Assembly (NCBI RefSeq): GCF_002835935.1
Contig: NZ_PJCF01000001.1
Span: 62,001-126,000, forward strand
Direction: 5' to 3'
Source of the DNA: Paraglaciecola sp. MB-3u-78
Lineage (GTDB): Bacteria; Pseudomonadota; Gammaproteobacteria; Enterobacterales; Alteromonadaceae
Length of the DNA stretch: 64,000 nucleotides
Shown here: positions 1 to 7,978 of the stretch, one piece after another
Position numbering within the stretch: the stretch's first letter is position 1
How the letters are laid out: each line of letters opens with the position of its first letter
Made by a program: the position numbers and the translations under genes
The notes under the pieces: generated by a model
Told to the model about the DNA's origin: nothing
The model's database searches: none
The model's input: only the letters and a program-made list of their open reading frames with translations

Positions 1-92
1 TTATACTCGCAATGTTGGGAGCGCTATGGACGAATAGAATAGCCCATAAATCTATGCCAACACGTGCTCCACAATGAGATAGAAATGGTTGT

Positions 93-833
93 TTAAAATA
101 AATCCTTTAATTTTGTTGTTGCTGATTTTTGCTGTACTAGAAGCAGTTCAGCAGTAGCAATAGCATCATTGAGCGCATTGTGAGCAAAATGCTTGGGCAA
201 ATTATATTTGTGCCGTAAAGCAGAAAGTCTCAATTCTTGCGGGTCGTAAGCGATATCTCTTTGATCGAGTTTACGTTTCGCCATCGCAAGGGTATCCAAG
301 ATCATAATTGGTGGAGACACGCCATATAATGCTAAACACGCTTGCTTTAAAAATTGTTTTTCAATTCGGGCAAAATGCACCAACATGACTTTGCCTGCTA
401 ATGCTTTTAATAACGCTTCGACGACAGCTCGTAAAGGTTCTCCTTGAGACTTTTGTTGGTCAGTAATGTGATGAATAATCACATTATCTGCATCAAGGCG
501 GTGTTGAGTGTTAATAATTTGATGGTAACAACTGCCTAGTTTTATTTGCCGTTTATCAATGCTTACAAATCCAACGCTAAGTAACTTGTCTGTGATGGCA
601 TTTAACCCAGTGGTTTCAAAATCTACAGACAAAATAGGTAGGTCTGACAAACATGTTTCTTCACTAGGAAAGGGTACAGATAAAAAATCATGGAGCGCCC
701 CTTGAGGCACTTTTTTTAAAAGCCTTTTTCTTCGGGCTTCGTAACCAAATAGACTATTGAGTAACAAAGTAATCCCCCTAAAGAACAGCTGATTGGCGAT
801 AATCTTGCATCGATTTAATGACTTTAAAAGCAT
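93..833 (-). CDS. DnaQ-like 3'-5' exonuclease (DEDDh family)
   Basis: The 246-residue protein carries the exonuclease I motif SVDFETTGLNA near residues 69-80 and the C-terminal motif HNALNDAIATAELL near residue 217, the D-x-E and H-x4-D signatures of DEDDh exonucleases such as the epsilon subunit of DNA polymerase III. It lacks a polymerase-binding tail and is probably not the replicative DnaQ. Its start overlaps the end of the DUF294 gene by about 56 bases, so the two are co-transcribed and probably translationally coupled; a later start is possible. This exonuclease-DUF294-DUF4212-symporter arrangement is a recurring neighbourhood of acetate-type symporters in gammaproteobacteria (from memory). 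Its role in that context is not known to me. Confidence 0.85.
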   Translation of the reverse strand: MLLKSLNRCKIIANQLFFRGITLLLNSLFGYEARRKRLLKKVPQGALHDFLSVPFPSEETCLSDLPILSVDFETTGLNAITDKLLSVGFVSIDKRQIKLGSCYHQIINTQHRLDADNVIIHHITDQQKSQGEPLRAVVEALLKALAGKVMLVHFARIEKQFLKQACLALYGVSPPIMILDTLAMAKRKLDQRDIAYDPQELRLSALRHKYNLPKHFAHNALNDAIATAELLLVQQKSATTKLKDLF

Positions 834-2655
834 CTTTTAAATGCTCTCTTTCTAACTTTGAAATTTGTTTAGGATCTATGTAGCTGTCGACGGGTTGTTT
901 CTTAAGTAAGAGTTTGCACTGATGTTCCAGGCGTACCGAAGTCAAAAATGCATAGGCATCTATCAAATTTTCTGCAGAGGCTTGGGTCAATGATGGGGTG
1001 CCTGAACATTGCTGTAATCGCTCAATTGTATTGACCCCAGACACGCCTTCGATTAACGCGTAAATACGAGCTAAGTCAACAATTGGGGCAATGCCATTAT
1101 GTTTTAAGTCTAGTGTCGCATTGTGTTTACCGTCTTGAATCAGTACAAAGTCTCTGAAAAAACCGAGTGGGGGCCTAGACCTTAAAGCGTTTGAAGACAT
1201 ATGTGCAATAAATAAGGTACTGACTTTGGTTTTTTCTAGCATCCGCTGACGCACTTTTTCAAGTAAGTTAATATCACCATGAATGGTACTTAAATCAAAA
1301 AATACGCTGCTATTTAGCAAGGCTTTTGGGCTAGGTGTATCAACCCATTTATCAAAATATTGTTGCCATATCTTCTGTGGTTGACGCCATTTTTTGTTAG
1401 TCGCCATGATATCGCCAGGACAATAAATAAATCCGCATTCGGCTAAACCGTCACTAACAAAGGTTGCGAGACCCAGAAACCACTTATCATCTTCTGGTTG
1501 CATGGTGTCACAAATAATTAAGGCGTTGTCTTGGTCAGAGTGTGCAAGTTGCTCTTGTCTGGCTTGAGAGCCTGCTGCTAACCAAGCATATGGAACAGGC
1601 GCTGGTCCTAAATTTTGTTCAGCCATTTCAATTAGGCGTATGGTAAATGCCATAGTAATCGCACTGATGCTTTTGCCAATATGGTCGGCATTTGCACCAA
1701 GTTTGGTGAGCTTCACTTGTAATTTATTTAACAACTTACTGATGGTAACTAACTCGGCTACAGAGCTCGCTTTGTGAATAATGCTGGTCATGTTAATGGC
1801 GTTATGTTCTTCGTTATTCACCAAATCGGTCACGCTTACCATGCCGGCAAGTTTACCGAATTTGGTCACCGGTAAATGATGGATATGTTTGCTGGTCATG
1901 GCAATTAATGCGTCATATGCATTGCACTTGATATCAATGGTGGCAATGTCCTTAGTCATGATCGCCTTGACTGGATTAGAAGTGGGTAAACCTAATGCCA
2001 CACAACGTCGCCTAATATCTTTGTCGGTTACTATGCCTAATCCCATGTTAGCGACCTTCTCATTTGAATTGTTGTCGTCAACAACTACTAAGCAAGAGAA
2101 ACCCTGCTTGGTCATTTTAATGGCGGCGTCTTGAATCGAAGCTGTAGGTGATATTGTTGCGACTGGGTGATGATAAAAGTCTTCAACTGAGGTATTGCTG
2201 ATAGAAGACGATAAAATAGCGTCGTCATTGAGTTTAGTTTTTTTGCTATGAAGTCGTTGTTCAGATGAATGCTCTAAAAACTCAATCACCTCGGGTGAAT
2301 CTACTAGCAATGTTTTAAGCGTTTTATAATCAAGGCTGTAAATTAAAGCATCTTCGTCGACAATGACGGCAATTTCCGTATTTAATTCACTTCTTTTTTG
2401 ACAGAAAATAGTGCAAATATCACCTTCACCATATTTGCCTGTCAGTTCTTTATCTGCAGCTAAATAACGCAAGGCGCCTTTGCGCAATATGTACAATTGC
2501 GGTTGTTCAATATCCTCAGGTGCTAAGTGTTCATCCCCCCTTAAATAACGAATGCTAATTTCTCTTACTAATTTACTAAGTAAGGTGTCAGGTAATAAAT
2601 CAAAGGGTGGGATGCTTCCTACAAAAGCAGTGACTTCTGCCAGTTCATTATCCAT
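778..2655 (-). CDS. cNMP-binding/CBS/DUF294 nucleotidyltransferase-like regulator
   Basis: Domain order: cyclic-nucleotide-binding-like N-terminus (about residues 5-140), a pair of CBS domains (about 155-285, with VTDKDIRRR and VSVTDLVNN), then a DUF294 nucleotidyltransferase-like core with GSQARQEQLAHSDQDNAL and a DUF294 C-terminal helical domain. The family is thought to be a nucleotide-sensing, GlnD-like uridylyl/nucleotidyltransferase regulator; its target is unknown. I chose the ATG at 2655 (MDNELAEV) over the ORF's first Met at 2682 because AAAGG lies 8 bases upstream. It is divergent from the DUF4212-symporter pair across a 319-base regulatory gap holding one of the three shared TAAGACCA motifs. 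Confidence 0.88.
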   Translation of the reverse strand: MDNELAEVTAFVGSIPPFDLLPDTLLSKLVREISIRYLRGDEHLAPEDIEQPQLYILRKGALRYLAADKELTGKYGEGDICTIFCQKRSELNTEIAVIVDEDALIYSLDYKTLKTLLVDSPEVIEFLEHSSEQRLHSKKTKLNDDAILSSSISNTSVEDFYHHPVATISPTASIQDAAIKMTKQGFSCLVVVDDNNSNEKVANMGLGIVTDKDIRRRCVALGLPTSNPVKAIMTKDIATIDIKCNAYDALIAMTSKHIHHLPVTKFGKLAGMVSVTDLVNNEEHNAINMTSIIHKASSVAELVTISKLLNKLQVKLTKLGANADHIGKSISAITMAFTIRLIEMAEQNLGPAPVPYAWLAAGSQARQEQLAHSDQDNALIICDTMQPEDDKWFLGLATFVSDGLAECGFIYCPGDIMATNKKWRQPQKIWQQYFDKWVDTPSPKALLNSSVFFDLSTIHGDINLLEKVRQRMLEKTKVSTLFIAHMSSNALRSRPPLGFFRDFVLIQDGKHNATLDLKHNGIAPIVDLARIYALIEGVSGVNTIERLQQCSGTPSLTQASAENLIDAYAFLTSVRLEHQCKLLLKKQPVDSYIDPKQISKLEREHLKDAFKVIKSMQDYRQSAVL

Positions 2656-2762
2656 ATCAAGACCTTTTGGTAATGTTCTCAAAAAAAATTCATGAGTCCT
2701 TTTACTTCTATAGAGCTAATTTGTGACGGCGTAGCCATTAAGTCAACTGGTAAATACTGATA

Positions 2763-2778
2763 TAAGACCAAGGTGGTA
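2763..2778 (+). promoter_or_regulatory. candidate CrbR operator, copy 1 (degenerate)
   Basis: TAAGACCAAGGTGGTA matches the near-palindrome upstream of crbS (21140-21155) at 12 of 16 positions, with the left half TAAGACCA identical. It lies between the divergent DUF294 (start 2655) and DUF4212 (start 2975) genes. The assignment to CrbR is inference from the shared motif and the known role of CrbS/R in controlling acs and acetate permease. Confidence 0.4.
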
Positions 2779-2974
2779 TATCTGACAAAATCAAAGCTTG
2801 CTAATGTTGTAGATAGTTAAAGTTGTATATGAATTGTTATAAGTTGTTTTCAAGCTTGTTGCGAAAACACTTGGCGACAAGTCTATATTCATACTTTTTC
2901 TCGAAAATAGAGTTATTACAACAAAAAACGACGCATGTAATAAATACAGTAACATGCAGTGCTAGGAGAATAAT

Positions 2975-3229
2975 GTGGAAAAGAAGACAACATATTGGCA
3001 GGAAAATCTGCGCTTAATAGCAATATGTCTAGTCATTTGGTTTATTGTATCATTTGGCTTTGGCTTGTTATTAGTAGAACCACTAAACGAATTCCGTCTC
3101 GGTGGATATAAGCTCGGGTTCTGGTTTGCTCAGCAGGGTTCAATTTACACTTTTGTTGGTTTGATTTTTTGGTATAGCCATAAAATGAACAAACTTGATA
3201 AAAAATACGAATCTGAGGATGGATCATAA
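2975..3229 (+). CDS. DUF4212 small membrane subunit of sodium/solute symporter
   Basis: An 84-residue protein with two hydrophobic segments (about residues 12-33 and 48-67), matching the DUF4212 (VC_2705-partner) family that always precedes an SSS-family symporter. The start is GTG at 2975, with AGGAG at 2964-2968 as the ribosome binding site. Its stop TAA overlaps the symporter's ATG (TAATG at 3227-3231), so the two proteins are translationally coupled and probably work as one transporter. It could be an accessory or stabilising subunit; the exact role is not established. Confidence 0.9.
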   Translation: MEKKTTYWQENLRLIAICLVIWFIVSFGFGLLLVEPLNEFRLGGYKLGFWFAQQGSIYTFVGLIFWYSHKMNKLDKKYESEDGS

Positions 3230-4965
3230 TGGATGAGTTAAAACTATATACCTACATCGCGGTCTTTGGCACTTTCACCCTATATTTCGCTATAGCATGG
3301 TGGGCTCGTGCCGCTTCAACCAGTGACTTTTATGTTGCAGGCGGTGGCATAACTCCTATCCAAAACGGCATGGCAATTGGTGCTGATTGGATGAGTGCAG
3401 CGTCATTTATTTCAATGGCTGGTTTAATTGCCTTTTTAGGATACGGTGGTTCTGTATTCTTAATGGGTTGGACAGGTGGTTATGTATTGTTAGCCATGTT
3501 GCTAGCCCCCTATATGCGTAAACACGGTAAGTTCACGGTTCCTGAATTCATTTCTGATCGTTATTACTCTAAAACGGCTCGCATTGTCGCTGTTATTTGT
3601 TTAATCATCGCATCATTAACCTATATCATCGGTCAAATGAAAGGCGTGGGTGTGGCATTTTCTCGCTTCTTAGAAGTTGACTACGGTTTAGGCTTGGCTA
3701 TCGGAATGGCCGTTGTTTGGTTCTACGCTGTACTAGGTGGTATGAAAGGCATTACTTATACGCAAATAGCCCAATACGTTGTGATGATCTTTGCTTATAC
3801 CATTCCTGCCGTTTTCATCTCTTTCCAATTAACCGGCAATCCCATTCCTCAACTTGGTTTAGGTTCGACATTGGCTGATGGTAGTGGTGTTTACTTACTT
3901 GATAAGTTGGACCTAGTTGTAACTGAATTGGGCTTTAAAGAATATACCACAAGCAACATGAATGGCTCATTAGATATGTTCGCCTATACCATGTCGCTAA
4001 TGATTGGTACTGCTGGTTTACCCCACGTTATCATGCGCTTCTTTACGGTTCCTTCTGCACAAGCTGCACGTTCTTCAGCAGGTTATGCATTAGTTTTCAT
4101 CTCGTTATTATACACGGTTGCTCCAGCTGTTGGCGCAATGGCACGTCTTAATTTGATGAGTACAATTGAACCAACTGCCGGTCAACATTTAGAGTATTCA
4201 GAGCGTCCTCAGTGGTTTAAAGACTGGGAGAAAACAGGTTTATTAGCATTTGAAGATAAAAATGGTGACGGTAAAATTCAATATTCAGCAGACAAAGCAA
4301 CCAATGAAATGGTGAAAGTTGATAATGATATTATGGTGCTAGCGAACCCTGCTATTGCTAACTTACCAAACTGGGTAATTGCATTAGTAGCTGCCGGTGG
4401 ATTAGCGGCTGCGCTGTCAACTGCGGCAGGTTTACTACTCGCTATATCATCATCAATTTCCCATGACTTAATGAAAGGTGTATTAACACCAAACTTGTCT
4501 GAGAAAAATGAGTTACTGACTGGGCGAATTGTTATGACACTTGCCATATTAGTCTCGGGTTACCTCGGTTTAAATCCGCCTGGATTTGCCGCAGGGACGG
4601 TGGCGTTAGCCTTTGGTTTGGCGGCATCATCAATATTCCCGGCACTAATGATGGGTATATTCTCTAAGAAAATGAGTGGCACAGCAGCCATTGCGGGGAT
4701 GTGTTCTGGTATCGGAGTAACCATGCTTTATGTATTCCAACATAAAGGCATTATGTTTATTCCTGGTACAGATTTCTTAGGTAGTATGGGTCAAAACTGG
4801 TTCTTTGGTATCTCACCTAATGCATTTGGTGTAGTGGGTGCGTTAGTTAACTTTGGAGTCGCGTTTGTCGTACTTCAGTTCACAGGACCAGCGCCTAAAC
4901 ATGTTCAAGATTTGGTTGAAAACATGCGTCGCCCTGGTGGCACCGCTGCAATCAGCGATCACTAG
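3229..4965 (+). CDS. SSS-family sodium/solute symporter, ActP-like (VC_2705 subfamily)
   Basis: The 578-residue protein has about 13 hydrophobic segments and SSS motifs such as SDFYVAGGGITPIQNGMAIG near residue 35 and AAALSTAAGLLLAISSSISHD near residue 400. Presumed substrate is acetate or a related short monocarboxylate, taken up with Na+ across the inner membrane; the subfamily and the DUF4212 partner point to the VC_2705 type. A hydrophilic insert (about residues 325-370) contains the EF-hand-like loop DKNGDGKIQYSAD, which suggests Ca2+ sensing but lacks the usual acidic residue at loop position 12. In related genomes the gene is usually followed by crbS, from which it is here separated by about 16 kb of accessory DNA. 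A strong terminator follows at 5032. Confidence 0.9.
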   Translation: MDELKLYTYIAVFGTFTLYFAIAWWARAASTSDFYVAGGGITPIQNGMAIGADWMSAASFISMAGLIAFLGYGGSVFLMGWTGGYVLLAMLLAPYMRKHGKFTVPEFISDRYYSKTARIVAVICLIIASLTYIIGQMKGVGVAFSRFLEVDYGLGLAIGMAVVWFYAVLGGMKGITYTQIAQYVVMIFAYTIPAVFISFQLTGNPIPQLGLGSTLADGSGVYLLDKLDLVVTELGFKEYTTSNMNGSLDMFAYTMSLMIGTAGLPHVIMRFFTVPSAQAARSSAGYALVFISLLYTVAPAVGAMARLNLMSTIEPTAGQHLEYSERPQWFKDWEKTGLLAFEDKNGDGKIQYSADKATNEMVKVDNDIMVLANPAIANLPNWVIALVAAGGLAAALSTAAGLLLAISSSISHDLMKGVLTPNLSEKNELLTGRIVMTLAILVSGYLGLNPPGFAAGTVALAFGLAASSIFPALMMGIFSKKMSGTAAIAGMCSGIGVTMLYVFQHKGIMFIPGTDFLGSMGQNWFFGISPNAFGVVGALVNFGVAFVVLQFTGPAPKHVQDLVENMRRPGGTAAISDH

Positions 4966-5031
4966 GCATGAATTGTTTTCTGGACGAGTCGTGTTGGTAA
5001 CATGATTTGATAAGGATGGTCATTGAATATT

Positions 5032-5066
5032 AAAGGCTAAAGAGTTTCTCTTTAGCCTTTATTTTA
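5032..5066 (+). terminator. Rho-independent terminator after the symporter
   Basis: A perfect 13-base-pair stem, AAAGGCTAAAGAG / CTCTTTAGCCTTT, with a TTT loop is followed by ATTTTAT. It ends the DUF4212-symporter transcript. Confidence 0.85.
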
Positions 5067-5187
5067 TAAATATTTAAATCAAAAATATTGAGTGAAATCA
5101 GTTAGCATGGATTAATAGTTAAGTGAAAACGCTTTTATTTGATGGTTGAACATCAAATTTTTTAAAAGCCTTAAAAAAGATAAAATA

Positions 5188-5625
5188 ATGAATAAACATA
5201 CAAGAACTGCATTTATGGTGGCACCAATTTTAGCTGTAATTGGGTATATTGCTGCAGATTATTATGAAGAAGACCAAGCTGAAAAAGAGAAAGTGATCCA
5301 GTTAGTGCCTGTTGAAGGCTGTGATGTCATCAATCAAAAGTGTATTTTGAGAGCTGGCGATTTCGAAGTGAATGTCTTTGACAAAGACAACTTAACCACA
5401 GTCAACTCAACGTTTCCGCTAGATAGCGCAACAATCTTTCTGGTTGATAAAAACAATCAGCCAACCGCCTATCCATTAGGCATGATACAAAGCCCTTATT
5501 ATTGGCATACAGAAACTAACTTGAGAGAATTAATCGGGCATTCAGGACAAAGTTACAAACTTCGACTTGTAGCGAAGATTAAAGGTGGACGTTACATCTC
5601 AGAGTTTTATACAACAACAAAATAG
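5188..5625 (+). CDS. membrane-anchored hypothetical protein
   Basis: I do not recognise the family. The likely start is the ATG at 5188 (MNKHTRTAFMVAP), giving 145 residues; the open frame also runs up to a TTG at 5146. One hydrophobic segment (about residues 8-23) looks like a signal anchor, followed by a roughly 115-residue soluble domain with two cysteines in CDVINQKC that could form a disulfide outside the cytoplasm. The beta-rich pattern (VNVFDKDN, SATIFLVDKNNQ) resembles small periplasmic sandwich domains. It stands alone, after the symporter terminator, on the left edge of the accessory stretch. Confidence 0.6.
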   Translation: MNKHTRTAFMVAPILAVIGYIAADYYEEDQAEKEKVIQLVPVEGCDVINQKCILRAGDFEVNVFDKDNLTTVNSTFPLDSATIFLVDKNNQPTAYPLGMIQSPYYWHTETNLRELIGHSGQSYKLRLVAKIKGGRYISEFYTTTK

Positions 5626-5975
5626 CATTCCATGAGCAAAGGCATGACTAAATTGTCGTTCCGATTTTACGCTTCAAAATACTAAAATGCGTTCTAATCT
5701 GATAGTCCATGAGCGAATTCCTGACGTTCAGCTCTAGTTATTCCAAGTATTAAATAAACATAAATTCATCATAAACAAACTCAATCTTCAGAGCTACTTT
5801 GCTTAACAGCGTGAGGCGCTTGTTTTGCATTTTATGAAAAATGACGTTTTATTTTACCTATACTCCGATGGCGGTCCTTCTAATAAAAACGGTTTTCGGG
5901 ATACTAAAATTGTGTCACGTAATTACAATATCAGGTATTATTTTTACAGTTATGAGACGTTAAATAATAAATAAT
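5626..5975. other. intergenic stretch with degenerate repeats, no gene seen
   Basis: No supported gene. The segment from about 5695 to 5866 is a diverged copy of sequence at 16440-16820, including a 30-base identical block at 5836-5865. A further degenerate block (GAGCG...GACGTTCAG...AGTTATTCCAA, about 5711-5748) belongs to the dispersed intergenic repeat also seen near 13575, 15838 and 16417. Confidence 0.5.
5836..5865 (+). repeat. 30-base direct repeat, copy 1
   Basis: Starts GAAAAATGACG and ends ACCTATACTC; identical over 30 bases to 16791-16820 in the same orientation. The adjoining block AGGCGCTTGTTTTG (here at about 5813, there at about 16655) also recurs, so the repeat belongs to a longer diverged unit. 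Confidence 0.85.
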
Positions 5976-6899
5976 ATGAGAAGTCTTGCCCTATTACTCT
6001 TTTGTACAATTAATACATTATCAGTCCAAGCTGATATGTGTAGCGACATTGATGGTGCCAGCATTTATTCAGATGAACCTTCGCCTGTCTATTTAGGTTT
6101 TTTTGGAAATTCCTTTGCTATTGACTCAGCTATCAACCCATTAGGAACCCACGGCTCAATATTTTCAGATTTTGGTGTATATAATATGCTGGGGTATTAT
6201 GGTTCAAATTTTAGTGAAATAAGTGCAAATAATTCGTTAGCTACAAATCCGCCTATAATTAAACGATGGGGTACTGCTACTGGTTATAAATTAACGAATA
6301 ATTCATTTGTTCGCGGTGGAATTTCATTAACTGATATTAAGAACTGTGGGTTTTACTTTAATAGTCCTGAGCTATTTGCTGACTATCCACAAACTGTTAG
6401 TGCCAGTGATGATTTATTTGATATTGTGACTATTGCGTGGTCTGAAAGTAAAGGTACAGACACCTATAAGCTGTATTATTCTCTCTCTGAATTCTCTGAA
6501 AGGATATTTATCCAAGAAACTGCTTATTTACAGGCTAATGTATCTGTAGGTGAACCCGATGTAGACTACTACTTTTGGATAACTGCAAACAATGGCCATG
6601 GTGAGTCAGTCGCAACGTTTGATTTGGGTCGTGTGATTATTGATAAGGTAACAGATACTGATGAGGATGGAGTACCTGATTACCTTGATATTTTTCCGTT
6701 AGATCCTAATGAAAATGAAGATACCGATTTAGATAACATCGGCAATAACGCTGATTTAGATGACGATGGCGATGGTTATAGCGACATCGATGAAATTCAA
6801 TGGGGAACGGATCCACTTAATAAAGACGATTTTCCTATCAGAACACGAAAACCTTGGCTTTTGAAAGTATTGAAAGACAAAATTACGGAGATTAAATAA
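5976..6899 (+). CDS. secreted protein with thrombospondin type 3 Ca2+-binding repeats
   Basis: 307 residues with an N-terminal signal peptide (MRSLALLLFCTINTLSVQA). The N-terminal 110 residues are unrecognised; about 130-225 resembles a fibronectin-III-like beta domain (YKLYYSLSEFS...YFWITANNGHGES). Residues about 228-290 are Asp-rich (DTDEDGVPDYLD, DDDGDGYSDIDE), the thrombospondin type 3 / calcium-binding pattern of surface proteins, followed by a basic tail. The stop overlaps the next gene's ATG (TAATG at 6897-6901), so it is coupled to the Hcp-like gene. An exported, Ca2+-stabilised surface or secreted protein is the safe description; any ligand is unknown. Confidence 0.75.
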   Translation: MRSLALLLFCTINTLSVQADMCSDIDGASIYSDEPSPVYLGFFGNSFAIDSAINPLGTHGSIFSDFGVYNMLGYYGSNFSEISANNSLATNPPIIKRWGTATGYKLTNNSFVRGGISLTDIKNCGFYFNSPELFADYPQTVSASDDLFDIVTIAWSESKGTDTYKLYYSLSEFSERIFIQETAYLQANVSVGEPDVDYYFWITANNGHGESVATFDLGRVIIDKVTDTDEDGVPDYLDIFPLDPNENEDTDLDNIGNNADLDDDGDGYSDIDEIQWGTDPLNKDDFPIRTRKPWLLKVLKDKITEIK

Positions 6900-7381
6900 T
6901 GACTCATTTTCAAAAAATATTAGCTTTAACACTTATCACCATGACATTAAATATTAATGCAAGGCCAACCCTCCCACCCGATGGATTGTTTATTGATGGC
7001 CAAAAAGGCTTAAAAATTGATGCTTGGAGTTGGGGTGCATCACAATCGGGAACAACTCATATGGGTGCGGGTTCGGGTGCTGGAAAAGCAAGCTTCCAAG
7101 ATATAAGCTTTACTCGACTGTCTGACAGTAATACAGCAATGTTGATGATTAAACTTTCTATTGGTAGCCATTTTCCTGAAGTAACTTTGCGGCAAGGGAA
7201 TGTTACTATTGTGATGACAGACGTTCTAGTTACCTCTATTTCCTTCAACGGGGCCACTAATCCTGTTGGCAATGGAGATGTGCTAAGAGAAAATGTTACG
7301 TTGAATTTTGCTGAATTTAATATGACCATTGATGGTAGCAGCGCGTGCTTTAAAATTGCTGAAAATTTGGCCTGCAATTGA
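6899..7381 (+). CDS. Hcp-family (T6SS tube-like) protein with a signal peptide
   Basis: 160 residues. After a signal peptide (about 1-21, ending NINA-RP) comes a domain that reads like Hcp: DGLFIDGQKG, IDAWSWGASQSG, GSGAGKASFQDISF, LSIGSHFPEVTLRQG, MTDVLVTSISF and ENVTLNFAEF appear in the canonical order. Hcp normally builds the type VI secretion inner tube in the cytoplasm and has no signal peptide. Here export is predicted, and two C-terminal cysteines (SSACFKIAENLAC) would be free to form a disulfide in the periplasm or outside. No other T6SS gene is in the window. It is translationally coupled to the preceding Ca2+-binding secreted protein. Function unknown; an exported Hcp relative co-opted as a secreted ring protein is my inference. 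Confidence 0.75.
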   Translation: MTHFQKILALTLITMTLNINARPTLPPDGLFIDGQKGLKIDAWSWGASQSGTTHMGAGSGAGKASFQDISFTRLSDSNTAMLMIKLSIGSHFPEVTLRQGNVTIVMTDVLVTSISFNGATNPVGNGDVLRENVTLNFAEFNMTIDGSSACFKIAENLACN

Positions 7382-7978
7382 AAAGAAATGCTTATACTCA
7401 CATAACCCGTTGAAATATAAGGTCGCAAATAAGATTTTCAATGGCTAGAGGAAGCCTTCTTTGAGAAGATTTTTATGTTTCTGCTTCGAGCGTAGGCTGT
7501 GTGAAAACTATTGATCAACTTTTGAGCTAAGCACCGTGTTTTTATGATCAAATAATCTTGATATTATCGGCTGCTATTTAGCCTGTTTACTATACTTATT
7601 AATAGGTTAACAAGATTCGCTGATATGTCCCACCATATTACAGGCCAAGGTCGCAACCAAGTCACCCTGTTCCCAGAAGCATTAGATGATTTCGTCAATG
7701 AAGTATGTTGACACCCACATTAATAAACCCCAGTGGCATTTCATCTCAGAACGCTAACTGTTGCCACTTTGCTGACTAACGTGAGAAACTAAAAAGCAGT
7801 CTTCAGAGTACTGCTTTCGTTCTTGAAGCAGACTTAACCGATTTAAGCTTTTGCTGTAGATATTTCTCGATTTCCTATCTACTAAACGCTTTAAGAACAA
7901 ATTTTTTATCACAATGAAATAAGGAACATTACAATTAAAATTAATTAATTATAATGTTCCTTATTGATTAATACTTTC
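7382..7978. other. intergenic stretch with an IS1182 remnant
   Basis: Apart from the IS1182 fragment described separately, no gene is supported. The stretch separates the plus-strand Hcp-like gene from the minus-strand collagen-like gene. The inverted pair AATTAAAATTAATTAATTAT near 7932-7951 next to a repeated GGAACATT / AATGTTCC pair (about 7921-7965) forms a hairpin that could end the collagen-like transcript. Confidence 0.4.
7495..7711 (+). pseudogene. IS1182-family remnant: left end plus transposase N-terminus
   Basis: GGCTGTGTGAAAACT at 7495 is the typical IS1182 terminal sequence. The ATG at 7625 opens MSHHITGQGRNQVTLFPEAL and continues DDFVNE before a TGA at 7709; this is the conserved start of IS1182 transposases. 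The remaining roughly 450 codons and the right end are missing, so this is a truncated, inactive copy. A MITE with related ends lies at 15678-15836. Confidence 0.75.

Noticed and set aside
6899-7381. A type VI secretion locus
   Set aside because: Only one Hcp-like protein, with a signal peptide; no Vgr, Tss or ClpV-like genes in the window.
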